From Anaerobacillus sp. CMMVII (GTDB taxonomy: Bacteria > Bacillota > Bacilli > Bacillales > Anaerobacillaceae), in assembly GCF_025377685.1 (NCBI RefSeq), contig NZ_JACEHK010000002.1, positions 124,001-188,000 on the forward strand: a stretch of DNA of 64,000 nucleotides, given 5' to 3'. A model generated the notes under the pieces. It was not told the origin of the DNA. It made no database searches and worked only from the letters and a program-made list of their open reading frames with translations. Of the stretch, positions 16,951 through 26,142 are shown in pieces (within the stretch, counting starts at the first letter, position 1; the number at the start of each line of letters is the position of its first letter). Position numbers and translations under genes: made by a program.

Positions 16951-18099
16951 TCAAAGTTTCGGCATCCAAATTCTAAAGTTACCACTTAAAGCAAGCATTG
17001 CAAACAAGTATAAGCAGTTATCATAATAGCGTCTTACTCCTGTACGTAACGGTGTATTCCAGAATAGATCCACACTCGCCCGAGCGTTTGGGCCGTCCAC
17101 CGTTGCTAAAGAAGCCATTGCATTTGTTGCAAGCAAACCAACTGGGTGAAGAGCTGTTTCTTCAAATGGTTCTCCGTCAATTTTATAGCGTCGATAATCA
17201 CTAGGTTCCTTGTCAGAGAAAAAGGCCTGTATTTTATTTGCTTCCTCAGTCTCCCAAACATCCCCTCTAAACCATTCGTAGTCAAGGCCAATGTTAGCTG
17301 CTGTACGGTAGGAATCACTGTAAAAGTGCCCGAACCCTCTCTCGTCATTAGGTGTGCCGTCATAATGGGCATACTCAGGAGAAAGTCCTGTTTCAGGGTG
17401 ACAAGCAATTTTTAAATATTCGCGGCTAGCTTGAGCTGCTTCTTTCCAAAATTGTTGGTCTTCTTCATATGCCCATAAGCTAAATAGCTCATAAAAATGA
17501 GGCAAATGATAGGATGGATCCGAATACTCACAGTTAGGAATAAACTTGATCAGTTTATTTTCTGGGTTCCACATTGGGTGACCAACACCATCTTCGCCTT
17601 TATGAATACAAGTGTGAAGTAAATCCTTCGCTTGCTGACTATAGTTGAAGGGCGCTTCAGTCTCATCACCCCAACGATGTGAGGCGAAAAATAATGCCAA
17701 TGCAAAGTATTCTTCACCATCAGGAGCAGGACCATAAGAATTTTTCTTTCCTTCAGGGCTACAAGACCAAGCAAAGTAACCGGCATTCTCTCCTTCTGTC
17801 ATAAACATATAGGTATAAGTCCACTTCCAAAGTCGATCAAAAACATCTTTATTGTTCATTTGAACTGCCATCATCATCCCGTAAGACATTCCTTCTGTAC
17901 GGACATCGATATTTCCAGTATCGAGCATATAACCAAGGTCATCGCCAACCTCGTGGTAAATTCTCATTTCTTCGTCACCAAAAAATAATTGTTCCCACGT
18001 ATCTTGAACACGTGCAGAGATTTCAACTTCTGAATATCCATATTCCTTAAATACATTTCGGTATTCTCCTGTATAAAAAGCACCATCTGTTTTCTTCAT
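16951..18099 (-). CDS. Reducing-end xylose-releasing exo-oligoxylanase, GH8 (Rex)
   Basis: A 382-aa GH8 enzyme, recalled as very close to B. halodurans Rex, which removes xylose from the reducing end of xylo-oligosaccharides of three or more units. The acid Glu is in VRTEGMSYGMMMAVQ (about residue 69) and the base Asp in FYSDSYRTAANIG. The loop histidine tied to exo action is kept in EETALHPVGLLATN. It is cytoplasmic, with no signal peptide. It is transcribed away from the sensor operon, and a cre-like site lies about 50 bp upstream. It complements GH43 and GH52, which act from the other chain end. Confidence 0.95.
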   Translation of the reverse strand: MKKTDGAFYTGEYRNVFKEYGYSEVEISARVQDTWEQLFFGDEEMRIYHEVGDDLGYMLDTGNIDVRTEGMSYGMMMAVQMNNKDVFDRLWKWTYTYMFMTEGENAGYFAWSCSPEGKKNSYGPAPDGEEYFALALFFASHRWGDETEAPFNYSQQAKDLLHTCIHKGEDGVGHPMWNPENKLIKFIPNCEYSDPSYHLPHFYELFSLWAYEEDQQFWKEAAQASREYLKIACHPETGLSPEYAHYDGTPNDERGFGHFYSDSYRTAANIGLDYEWFRGDVWETEEANKIQAFFSDKEPSDYRRYKIDGEPFEETALHPVGLLATNAMASLATVDGPNARASVDLFWNTPLRTGVRRYYDNCLYLFAMLALSGNFRIWMPKL

Positions 18100-18147
18100 T
18101 AAAATAAAACCTCCTCAAATAAATTATAGGCTATCAAAACGCAAAAA

Positions 18148-18162
18148 TGGGAAACGCTTACA
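18148..18162. promoter_or_regulatory. cre-like site upstream of the GH8 gene
   Basis: TGGGAAACGCTTACA; on the gene's strand TGTAAGCGTTTCCCA, close to the CcpA consensus TGTAANCGNTTACA. It implies catabolite repression of the GH8 gene. Confidence 0.65.
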
Positions 18163-18737
18163 TTTACAAAAATAAAGAAAGTCAGTTCCAAAATAGAAGT
18201 TCACGTTCACCATCCCTGATGTTTTTACAGAGTAGCTCACAAAGCTTAACTGTAACCTTCTTGTTGCTTTTGTAAGTATAACAACCTCTAATCCTTAAAG
18301 TAAGGATGTAAAATAAAGGATTTACATTGCAAAATAAAGATTTTTTTCAGGGTTATAGTCAGTTTTCTTATTAAGAGCGGATAACGTTGAGTATATATGC
18401 TACGGGTAAAATGAAAAATTTAAAGCGTACCTTCTGGAAAAAATAGTGAGTAAGTTTCACAACGTCATTATGGTAAAATGAATTAGTATACTAATAAAAT
18501 TTATTTAAGTTCCAAAATTCATTATTTGCGCTACTAAGTTCTAATTGTAGTTGCGTTAAACCTTTCGCAGCCGATCGATATTGTGAAATTTTCCAATAAA
18601 ATTGTAAGTTTTTTTAGGTATAAACTTTAGTTTTATTCCTTTTTTTCTGTTCTTTTTTAAGTTAAAATTTAGTATTCCTTACTTTTGTTGAAGGGGATTT
18701 TCACATTTGAAGTTATTAAAGCGTTTTCAAAGAGTAG
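18163..18737. promoter_or_regulatory. Long regulatory region before the sensor operon
   Basis: This region has no gene. It contains TTTTTTTCAGGGTTATAGTC at 18341 and a related site at 18610-18636 (T-run, AGGTATAAACTTTAGTTTTA). Both resemble the element before the importer gene at 24126, so they may be YesN-type regulator sites. It also has a cre-like TTAAAGCGTTTTCA at 18717-18730 and a 39-bp stretch (18517-18555) that reappears inverted at 24064-24109. The promoters of GH8 and of the lipoprotein operon must lie here. Confidence 0.5.
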
Positions 18738-18893
18738 GGCTGTTTTCGCGAAGTTTGTTTGCTTTCGTAAAAATCCCAAAAGCCGGATATTACACATGAA
18801 TATTTAGATTTCATTTCTTACTAAATTTATTGGGTGATCTCTTCTTTTAAGGGATTTCCAAATTATTTTAGCAACATGTTTTAGAAAAGAGCC
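18738..18893 (+). mobile_element. MITE-like element, copy D (156 bp)
   Basis: The left end GGCTGTTTTCGCGAAGTTTG and the inverted right end GGCTCTTTTCTAAAACATG are terminal repeats. Flanking 8-mers AAGAGTAG and AAGAGTAA match at 7 of 8. Most of the interior resembles copy A (for example TTTCGTAAAAATCCCAAA followed by GCCGGAT). It lies between the cre-like site and the lipoprotein gene, within 30 bp of its start. Confidence 0.85.
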
Positions 18894-18921
18894 AAGAGTA
18901 AAGAAAGGTCGGTGGACTTAC

Positions 18922-19458
18922 TTGAAGAAGAAAATACATTTCTATCTACTACCATTTCTGGTGTTAATTCTAATGACAGCTTGTGGAAATAAGCAGGCCG
19001 TTGAGGAAGATAAATCCTTACATGTCATGTTTCTTTCACAAATCCCTTCAGCCTATGAGCAGGGTGTTGTCAATATGATTTCTCCTATTTTGGGAGAAGT
19101 TGAACTAGATTTAAACCTTTTTCCGGCTTCTCATGAAAAGTTAGCGATTGAGATTGTTGCAAAGAAGGTCGATCTATTTATTGTCGATTACTCACTTAGA
19201 CATATCATATTAGATTCTTATGGATTATCGCCGTTAGATGAATTTATCGATTTTATCCCAAGTTCAATCTCCTATGAAGAATATATTCTGGAGGATGATG
19301 AAAGTGGTGAGCTTCATTTATATGCAGTCCCGTTGTCTAATGACTCACAACTATTACAAAAACTAGGCTTGGAAAGCTCAACACCTTTACTAGCTGTTAT
19401 TGTCAAACACAGCCCTTATCAGGAGATTGGGAAACAAATATTAGAGCAATTATTATGA
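18922..19458 (+). CDS. Small lipoprotein with binding-protein-like fold
   Basis: A 178-aa lipoprotein with a signal segment ending in the lipobox LMTAC, so the mature protein is anchored outside the membrane. The rest (LHVMFLSQIP, VDLFIVDYSLRHIIL) looks like part of a type 2 periplasmic-binding fold but is far shorter than a full sugar-binding protein. It starts at TTG after GGTCGGTGG. It heads a run with YesL-, YesN- and YesM-type genes, so a ligand-sensing partner for the histidine kinase is a reasonable inference. I know no characterised homologue. Confidence 0.75.
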   Translation: MKKKIHFYLLPFLVLILMTACGNKQAVEEDKSLHVMFLSQIPSAYEQGVVNMISPILGEVELDLNLFPASHEKLAIEIVAKKVDLFIVDYSLRHIILDSYGLSPLDEFIDFIPSSISYEEYILEDDESGELHLYAVPLSNDSQLLQKLGLESSTPLLAVIVKHSPYQEIGKQILEQLL

Positions 19459-19499
19459 GTCATTGAGATGCCATACAGTATAAAAAAGGGGGTAAAAAA

Positions 19500-20150
19500 A
19501 TGAATGTAAGCTGGATGTCTAGTAAGTTTTACCGTACATGTGAGTGGATATGGAGGTTTGCTTATGTGAACTTATTATGGCTATTTGCAACATTAGCAGG
19601 TTTAGTCGTATTTGGGATCTTACCAGCAACCGTAGCGATGTTTGCTGTATTACGGAAGTGGGTTATGAAAGAACCAGATATTTCTGTTATTCGAACGTTT
19701 CTTAGTACCTACAAAAATGAATTTATTAAAATAAATGTACTAGGACTTATTTTTGCTGGTATAGGCTATGTCATTTACTTTAACTTCTTATATCTAAGTA
19801 CGTTAAGTGGTTTTATGCACACGGTGCTTTTGGTGGGAGTGGGAATTGCTACAGTTATTTATTTGATTACCTTATTCTTTATTTTTCCTGTTTACGTTCA
19901 TTATGACTATAAACTAGTTCAGTATGTTAAGGTGGCGTTTATTATTGGATTAGTAAACCCATTAGCACTTATTACATTACTGGCAAGTTTACTTCTTCTT
20001 CTTTATCTTTTTTATCTAGTTCCAGGATTAATTCCTTTCTTTAGTATCTCTATGATCGGTATGGCTATCATGTGGCCAGCTTCCATGGCATTTTCACGGG
20101 TGGAGCAAAAGAAGGAAAAGATTATCCAAAAAAACAGTATACTAGCGTAA
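19500..20150 (+). CDS. YesL family (DUF624) membrane protein
   Basis: A 216-aa integral membrane protein with about five hydrophobic segments and the family signature around NLLWLFATLAGLVVFGILPATVAMFAVLRKW. DUF624 proteins accompany YesM/YesN sensors and family 1 sugar importers in Bacillaceae; their biochemical role is unknown. AAGGGGG precedes the ATG. It lies 41 bp after the lipoprotein gene and is followed by a strong terminator, so it forms a unit with the lipoprotein. Confidence 0.88.
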   Translation: MNVSWMSSKFYRTCEWIWRFAYVNLLWLFATLAGLVVFGILPATVAMFAVLRKWVMKEPDISVIRTFLSTYKNEFIKINVLGLIFAGIGYVIYFNFLYLSTLSGFMHTVLLVGVGIATVIYLITLFFIFPVYVHYDYKLVQYVKVAFIIGLVNPLALITLLASLLLLLYLFYLVPGLIPFFSISMIGMAIMWPASMAFSRVEQKKEKIIQKNSILA

Positions 20151-20254
20151 GTTCTGAAAAAAACTAAGAATTTCACTCAATAAATATTTTTAATAAAGAT
20201 TTTATGCAATTAGAATTCATTCTAACATTGTTGCTCATTAGAGAGTCTTTAGAG

Positions 20255-20300
20255 AAAAATGAGCTTTAGAGACAAAAACTTGTCTCAAGGCTCATTTTTT
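20255..20300 (+). terminator. Terminator after the YesL-type gene
   Basis: Two-part stem AAAAATGAGC...GAGACAA / TTGTCTC...GCTCATTTTT with an AAAC loop. It separates the lipoprotein/YesL pair from the two-component genes. Confidence 0.85.
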
Positions 20301-20440
20301 CTAGATAAGAAAGGAAGCTTTTTTAGAATTGTTGTCTAGCTTCAGGCAAGTGATCAGCTGGCTACATGAGCTAATATAAAAACTCAATAAATAGTCTTAT
20401 TCCTAAAAAATTCTTCAAAGAGAAGGGTAGGGTTGTTAAA

Positions 20441-22024
20441 ATGTATAAAGTTCTTTTAGTTGATGATGAAGTGTTTGTACGTAAAGGTTTGATGAGTTTA
20501 ATTGACTGGGAAAAATACGGCTTCGAGATAGGTTGGGAGGCAGAGAATGGAGAGGACGCCTTTAACATCATTCAAGAAGAGAAACCAGACCTAGTTATTA
20601 CGGATGTAAGAATGCCTGTAGTTGATGGCTTATCTTTAATAAAAAAGGTTAGAGAATTAGATAATAATGAAACAAAATTTATTATCGTATCTGGTTATAA
20701 TGACTTTTCATATGCTCAACAGGCGGTTAGGTACAAAGTTCTTGATTTTGTTTTAAAGCCTATTGACCAGGATGAACTTGAAGAAACGCTGGAGAAACTT
20801 GCGAAAACGCTGAACCAAGAAAAAACGGAAACAACTGAAAAACAAAGAGGTCGAATTGAGCAGGCATTTGCACAACTAATAGAGGGCGCTTTTGACGAAA
20901 GTGAAGTCAATGATTTAGCCGAATTACTACATATTACGAATGAAGAATATTTTTACTATGCCTTAGTAGAGGTTAACAACATTGCGGAAGTTACTGATGT
21001 TACTGATGTTTCTCTAGATCATTTGAGAGTCGCTATCCCGGAAGTGATAATTAAAATGTCAGGTAGCTCTCAAGATACACCACTATATGAACAGTCTGAT
21101 TTTGCTTTAGGAATGGTAATACCAAATGGACTCTTAAAAAAGTATAATGGTGATGTTACAAAGTTTGCAAGCCAATGTAAAAAGAATTTGTCACAAACTA
21201 CAAATCATGCAATCACGATTTGTATTGGGCAGAAAGTAAATAGGTTAGAGGATCTAAAGATGTCTTATGAAACGGCTAACCATGTCCGGAGTTATAAATA
21301 CATTCTTACTGATGAGGCGCCGATTAATTACGAAAATATCAAAGATATCGATGTTAACTATAACGAGCTAGATAGTAAAATATATATATCACTTATGGAA
21401 ATGATTGAGGAAAATAATGTCGCTGGGATCAAGAAAATTGTTGAGGATATTTTTCTCGAATTCCAAACAAAGAGGTTCGCACCTAGATCAGTAAAGACAT
21501 CTATTAACAGATGTATACATGGAATGATTCAAACGATCAATAATATGGAAGGTGATGAAAAAAATATTTCAACTCTTCAATCGATGATTTCATGGGGGGA
21601 GCGTAACCTAACATTAAAAGAATTAATAGAAACATTCACTACATTTATTCTTGAATGCTCAGCGATTATTCAGAATTTACGCAAAGACAATATGAAGGGT
21701 GATATATACAAAATAAAAACTTATATTGAAAATAATTATCACCAAAATATTAGCTTAAAGAGTATTGCGAATAAATACTACATGAACCCTGTGTATATGG
21801 GGCAATTGTTTAAAAAAACCTTTGGTGTGTACTTTAAGGAATTCTTACTTAAGATTAGAATTGATGAAGCGAAGAAACTTCTTAGGCAAACGGATATGCG
21901 GGTATATGAAGTGGCGGATAAAATAGGGTTTGGAAGTACAGATTACTTTGTCACTCAGTTTGAGAAAATAAACAAAATGACGCCAACTGAATACAGAAAT
22001 CAACTATTAAAAAATAAAGATTGA
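20441..22024 (+). CDS. Response regulator, YesN type (receiver + AraC HTH)
   Basis: A 527-aa regulator. The receiver domain (about 1-120) has the acidic pair DDE at residues 8-10, the phosphorylation site Asp55 (LVITDVRMP) and the switch Lys in LKPID. A long linker follows, and the last 100 residues form an AraC-type double helix-turn-helix (ISLKSIANKYYMNPVYMGQLFKK and VYEVADKIGFGSTDYFVTQFEK). It is paired with the YesM-type kinase 13 bp downstream. It probably activates the importer promoter near 24180 in response to external xylo- or aldouronic oligosaccharides. Confidence 0.93.
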   Translation: MYKVLLVDDEVFVRKGLMSLIDWEKYGFEIGWEAENGEDAFNIIQEEKPDLVITDVRMPVVDGLSLIKKVRELDNNETKFIIVSGYNDFSYAQQAVRYKVLDFVLKPIDQDELEETLEKLAKTLNQEKTETTEKQRGRIEQAFAQLIEGAFDESEVNDLAELLHITNEEYFYYALVEVNNIAEVTDVTDVSLDHLRVAIPEVIIKMSGSSQDTPLYEQSDFALGMVIPNGLLKKYNGDVTKFASQCKKNLSQTTNHAITICIGQKVNRLEDLKMSYETANHVRSYKYILTDEAPINYENIKDIDVNYNELDSKIYISLMEMIEENNVAGIKKIVEDIFLEFQTKRFAPRSVKTSINRCIHGMIQTINNMEGDEKNISTLQSMISWGERNLTLKELIETFTTFILECSAIIQNLRKDNMKGDIYKIKTYIENNYHQNISLKSIANKYYMNPVYMGQLFKKTFGVYFKEFLLKIRIDEAKKLLRQTDMRVYEVADKIGFGSTDYFVTQFEKINKMTPTEYRNQLLKNKD

Positions 22025-22037
22025 GAAGGAATGAAAA

Positions 22038-23792
22038 ATGAAACCTTCTAAATATAGCTTTAACAATGTTAAGTTACGAAATAAATTATTAATTTTATAT
22101 ATTTTTTTAGTGTTTATTCCGATTGTGTTTACGAATGTAGCGTTCTATAATGTCACAATCAATAATATCAAAAAACAAAAAATGCATGACGTTCAACTTG
22201 TATTAGATCAAATCACAAATGAGTTCGTTTCTACAGTTGACCAAGCTGTCGGGATCTCAACGCGATTTTACACCGATAACAATTTATATGATTTCTTTGA
22301 ACAAGAGTATGAAACGACAATTGAGTACATAGAAGCATATGATATTACTTTGCGGGGGTACTCACGTTTTAGCCCACTATATTACTCGATTCAATCTATT
22401 ACGTTTTATACGGATAACCCTACGATGATTTATGCTGGTGGTGTCCGACCAATTACAGAGGAAACGACTTATACTAGTTGGTACAATCTTGTAAAAGAAG
22501 AGCGTTATCCAATCGTAATCAGGGCGAACCCAATTGTAGATAGCAACTCATTTAGTGTTATCAGTGAGTTAGATTATTACAGAACGAAAGACAAGTTTCA
22601 AAAAATCATTAAAATTGATATCAATCCTTTAACAATAAGATCAATCTTTGATAACGTCGCCTATCCAGGAAATGTATATTTGATAAACGATGAAGGTAAC
22701 ATTGAATATTCAAATAATAGTTATGTTGACTGGCGTAGTGAGATTATTAATTTTCATTCATTAACAATGGATAAGGACACAATCTTCTTGGATGAAAAGC
22801 AATTACCAACGAATTATTTCGGTGATTGGAAAATTGTTGGTACCATTTCACAAGAGGAAATATTAGAAGAAGTCAAAAACTCTAGACTTTTTATTATTAT
22901 CTTATCTAGTATTAACTTCTTGTTACCAACACTCGTTATTGTCCTTATTTCTAGATCGATTAATGTTCGTCTGTCACGTATTTTAAGACATATGAAAAAA
23001 ATGAAAAATCAAGAGTTTGCGACAATTACCTCATCTGATGATATGGACGAAATAGGCGAATTAACAAAAGAGTTTAACAGAATGTCACGCACGATTAAAA
23101 AACTCATTAATGATGTTTACCTTGCAAATCTTGAAAAGAAAGATCTCGAGCTTAAAGAGAAGCAAGCTCAACTTAGTGCACTTCAAAGTCAAATCAATCC
23201 TCATTTCTTATTTAACGCACTTGAAACAATCAGAATGCGTAGTGTGATGAAAGATGAGAGTGAAACAGCAAAGATCATTCAAAATATGGCTAAAATCTTT
23301 AGAAATTCTTTAACATGGGGTAAGGAATGGGTTACAGTACGAGAGGAAATGAAGTTAATTATTTGTTTTCTTGAAATACAGAAGTACCGTTTTGGGGATA
23401 AATTAGAGTATCATATCGAAGTTGATGAAGCTGCTCATGATTGTATTATTCCAAATTTAGCTTTCCTTCCTTTTGTTGAAAATGCAAGTATTCACGGAAT
23501 AGAGGCAGTGAAAGAAAAAGGTGAAATCCATCTTTCAATTCAATTGGTCAATGGTGAGCTAGTCTACACACTCACCGATAATGGCGCTGGTATGTCTGAA
23601 CAAAAATTAAAAGAGTTACTTGAAGGGTTAAAAAATGAAAATAGCATGGGTGATAGTGTAGGTATAAAAAATGTCTATTATCGCTTGAAACTATATTTTA
23701 AAGATGATTTTAGTTTTACAATAGAAAGTACAGCAAATGTGGGGACAACCGTAATTATCAAGTTACGTTGTGACCCGCGAGGGAATTTATAA
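22038..23792 (+). CDS. Sensor histidine kinase, YesM type
   Basis: A 584-aa membrane kinase. A TM segment at about residues 15-37, an extracellular sensor domain (about 38-280), a second TM (about 284-305) and a HAMP linker lead to the His_kinase motif QINPHFLFNALETIRM with phosphorylated His389. The ATPase domain has LPFVENASIHG (N box) and LTDNGAGMS (G1). This family senses extracellular oligosaccharides directly or through a lipoprotein. It follows the regulator gene by 13 bp and is therefore co-transcribed. Confidence 0.93.
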   Translation: MKPSKYSFNNVKLRNKLLILYIFLVFIPIVFTNVAFYNVTINNIKKQKMHDVQLVLDQITNEFVSTVDQAVGISTRFYTDNNLYDFFEQEYETTIEYIEAYDITLRGYSRFSPLYYSIQSITFYTDNPTMIYAGGVRPITEETTYTSWYNLVKEERYPIVIRANPIVDSNSFSVISELDYYRTKDKFQKIIKIDINPLTIRSIFDNVAYPGNVYLINDEGNIEYSNNSYVDWRSEIINFHSLTMDKDTIFLDEKQLPTNYFGDWKIVGTISQEEILEEVKNSRLFIIILSSINFLLPTLVIVLISRSINVRLSRILRHMKKMKNQEFATITSSDDMDEIGELTKEFNRMSRTIKKLINDVYLANLEKKDLELKEKQAQLSALQSQINPHFLFNALETIRMRSVMKDESETAKIIQNMAKIFRNSLTWGKEWVTVREEMKLIICFLEIQKYRFGDKLEYHIEVDEAAHDCIIPNLAFLPFVENASIHGIEAVKEKGEIHLSIQLVNGELVYTLTDNGAGMSEQKLKELLEGLKNENSMGDSVGIKNVYYRLKLYFKDDFSFTIESTANVGTTVIIKLRCDPRGNL

Positions 23793-23800
23793 GAAAAAGA

Positions 23801-23931
23801 AAAGAGGCTGGGACAAAACAAAGTGTCAGACACCGCCACCGCTAGGCACCGAATGTAGACAAATTATTAATCTGATTGTCTATACTTAGTAGGATCCACG
23901 TGGTGTCAGACACTTTTGTCCCAGCCTCTTT
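23801..23931. repeat. Hairpin repeat element, copy 1
   Basis: Outer arms AAAGAGGCTGGGACAAAA / TTTTGTCCCAGCCTCTTT enclose a unit with GTGTCAGACACC near each end and GCTAGGCACCGAAT and TAGGATCCACG inside. The same inner unit occurs inverted at 37335-37437. The whole can fold into one long stem and, with its T-run, act as a terminator after the kinase gene. Confidence 0.8.
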
Positions 23932-24038
23932 CATCTATATTTATTTGAACCATCATTTCATTAATTTGGAACTAGAAAAAAGTTGGGGGAATAGAGTGAA
24001 TTTCATAATTACCTTAATCAAGCTATATCAATCAATCT

Positions 24039-24109
24039 AAATGTAGTAGCGAATGGCACTCGCGCAACTACATTTAGAACTTAGTAGCGAAAAATATTAA
24101 ATTATGAAT
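24039..24109. repeat. Hairpin and inverted copy of the 18.5-kb sequence
   Basis: AAATGTAGTAGCGA / TCGCGCAACTACATTT (24039-24075) forms a stem around a short loop. From 24064 to 24109 the reverse complement closely matches 18517-18555 (shared CGCTACTAAGTTCTAA.TGTA and GTTGCG). The two copies lie upstream of the sensor operon and of the importer operon. Confidence 0.6.
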
Positions 24110-24125
24110 TCAAAAATAAACTAAA

Positions 24126-24198
24126 TTTTTCAGGGTTAAAACTATAGTTTAGTGGGTCATGTTTAAGTTTTGAAAGCGCTATAATGAAAGTGCTTACA
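24126..24198 (+). promoter_or_regulatory. Importer promoter with candidate activator site and two cre sites
   Basis: A good -10 box TATAAT (24180-24185) has no recognisable -35, as expected of an activator-dependent promoter. Just upstream at 24126-24153 is the T-run plus CAGGGTTAAAACTATAGTTT, related to sites at 18341 and 18610. Overlapping and following the -10 are cre-like TGAAAGCGCTATAA (24171) and TGAAAGTGCTTACA (24185). The second is the exact inverse of the cre at 46038. Confidence 0.7.
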
Positions 24199-24236
24199 AG
24201 AGTTAAGCATCTTTTAAAAAAGAGAGGGGTTGCAAA

Positions 24237-25931
24237 ATGTTAAAAAGAAGTAATTTGTTATTATTATTAATGTTGTCCTTTGTACTAGTCTTTGCTGCAT
24301 GTTCGAACAAAGACGAAGTAGCAAAAGAAGATCCGAAAACAGAATCACCTACTGAGGGTTCTGAAGAAGCTAAGATTGATACAACACCAGTAACTTATTC
24401 ATATTTTAATGCAGCAACATCATTAAAAGACATTGATACAAACACAACTAGAATTGGTAAAATACTTGAAGAAAAAACAGGTGTTAACTTTAAAGTTGAG
24501 CATCTTGTAGGAGATATGAACACACGTATCGGGGTTATGGTAGCGAGTGGTGATTACCCAGACGTAATCGTTCCAGATGCTGCAATCGATACATTATTAG
24601 ATGCAGGTGCGTTAATTCCACTTAACGATTTACTTGAAGAGCATGGCCCAGATCTATTAGCGGCTTATGGTGACTATATTCAACATATGACTCACGAAGA
24701 TGGGAAGATCTACTATATTCCTTTCGGACCAACAGTTAACGAATATATTCCTAATCCAAACATCGACCAAGGTGCTTTCTGGATCCAACGTGGAATTCTT
24801 AAAGAGGCTGGGTTCCCAGAAATCAAAACTTTAGATCAATACTTCGAATTAATCGAAAACTATGCAAAAGCAAATCCGCAAATCGATGGAATGAATGTAA
24901 TTCCATACACAGGTTTAACATATGACTGGAGGTTTTTCGCTTTCTCTAACGCACCAAACCACTTAGCTGGTTACCCAAATGACGGTGGCGTTATGATTGA
25001 CATGGATACTCACGAAGCATCTGTTTATGCAGACTCTGAGTATGCTAAGAGATATTTACAAAAGTTAAATGAAATTAACTCTAAAGGTTTATTAGACAGA
25101 GAAATGTTCGTTGCGAACTACGATGAGTATTTAGCAAAATTAACTTCAGGACGTGTACTTGGTTTCTTCGATTACGGCTGGCAATGGGGTCAAGCTCGTG
25201 ACGCGTTAAGAACTGCTGGAAATCCTGAACGTGAGTTTATGGCATTACCAATCGTATTTGATGAGAATACTAAAGACCAATATTTAGATCCACCAGCGTT
25301 CACAAACAACCGTGGTGTAGGTATCACTGTAAGTGCGAAAAATCCAGAGCGTATTATCCAATTCTGGAATGAGTTAATTAAAGAAGAAACACAAAAATTA
25401 GTAATGTGGGGCTTTGAAGGCGAGCATTACACTGTAGATGCTAACGGTCGTTACTACCGCACAGAAGAGCAATTATTATTAACAGAAAAACAAGAAGAGA
25501 GAGAAGCACTAGGTATGACTTACTTCGAGTGGAGCTGGCCACGTATCAACGGTTCATTCTCAGACGGAAACGCTGTTGAGCCACGTAGACAACCAGAAGT
25601 TGCTTTAGCTTCTTACACAGAAGGCGATAAAGAATATTTAAATGCTTACGGAATTGAAACATTCGCACAATTATTCTCTGATCCAGACGATCGTCCTTGG
25701 TACCCTGCTTGGAGTGCAAACATGGAGCAAGGTTCACCACAGCAAATCTTTAACCAACAAGCTGATGAGTTAGTTAGAAGATATTACCCAAGACTTGTTC
25801 TTGCAGCTTCTGAAGCCGAGTTTGAGGCTCAGTGGAACGATTTCACAACTGACTATAGAAAGTTAGATGTAGATGCATATGAAATCTTCTATACAGAAGT
25901 AGTAAAGCAACGAGTAAGAGGCGAATGGTAA
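24237..25931 (+). CDS. ABC sugar-binding lipoprotein (family 1, LplA-like)
   Basis: A 564-aa extracellular solute-binding lipoprotein. The signal segment ends with VFAAC, and an acidic linker follows. The large two-lobed domain resembles LplA/YtcQ-type proteins that bind oligosaccharides. Its size, the following LplB- and LplC-type permeases and the adjacent GH52, GH10 and GH67 genes point to xylo-oligosaccharides or aldouronic acids as ligand (inferred). AGAGAGGGG precedes the ATG. No ATPase gene lies in the operon, as usual for importers that share MsmX. Confidence 0.92.
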   Translation: MLKRSNLLLLLMLSFVLVFAACSNKDEVAKEDPKTESPTEGSEEAKIDTTPVTYSYFNAATSLKDIDTNTTRIGKILEEKTGVNFKVEHLVGDMNTRIGVMVASGDYPDVIVPDAAIDTLLDAGALIPLNDLLEEHGPDLLAAYGDYIQHMTHEDGKIYYIPFGPTVNEYIPNPNIDQGAFWIQRGILKEAGFPEIKTLDQYFELIENYAKANPQIDGMNVIPYTGLTYDWRFFAFSNAPNHLAGYPNDGGVMIDMDTHEASVYADSEYAKRYLQKLNEINSKGLLDREMFVANYDEYLAKLTSGRVLGFFDYGWQWGQARDALRTAGNPEREFMALPIVFDENTKDQYLDPPAFTNNRGVGITVSAKNPERIIQFWNELIKEETQKLVMWGFEGEHYTVDANGRYYRTEEQLLLTEKQEEREALGMTYFEWSWPRINGSFSDGNAVEPRRQPEVALASYTEGDKEYLNAYGIETFAQLFSDPDDRPWYPAWSANMEQGSPQQIFNQQADELVRRYYPRLVLAASEAEFEAQWNDFTTDYRKLDVDAYEIFYTEVVKQRVRGEW

Positions 25932-25953
25932 TAAATACAGTTTGGTAAAAGTA

Positions 25954-25998
25954 GAGGCTGTGACAAACCGAATAACTGGATTGTCACAGCTTCACTTT
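25954..25998 (+). terminator. Hairpin with T-run after the binding-protein gene
   Basis: GAGGCTGTGACAA / TTGTCACAGCTTC, one mismatch, then CACTTTTT. Placed between binding protein and permeases, it should cut most transcripts or protect the upstream mRNA, giving excess binding protein. Confidence 0.75.
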
Positions 25999-26057
25999 TT
26001 CAAAGCTATGGGAGCATCTCTAAATTAGATGCAAAAAAATGAAGATCCTATGTATTA

Positions 26058-26105
26058 GGAAAAGCAAGGCTAGCCTCATAGTGTGGCGAAAATCCTTGCT
26101 TTTCC
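26058..26105 (+). promoter_or_regulatory. Second intercistronic hairpin
   Basis: Perfect 12-bp arms GGAAAAGCAAGG / CCTTGCTTTTCC with a 24-nt loop, 38 nt before the permease start. It lacks a T-run, so an mRNA-processing or stability element is likelier than a terminator. Confidence 0.55.
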
Positions 26106-26142
26106 TAACCATTCTACGTTGAACAACAAGGAGGGAGCAACA

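Noticed and set aside
16870-16954. TTGAGTTTTGA / TCAAAACTCAA inverted repeat as GH8 terminator
   Set aside because: The loop is over 60 nt, one arm lies inside the GH8 stop region and there is no T-run. It may be chance.
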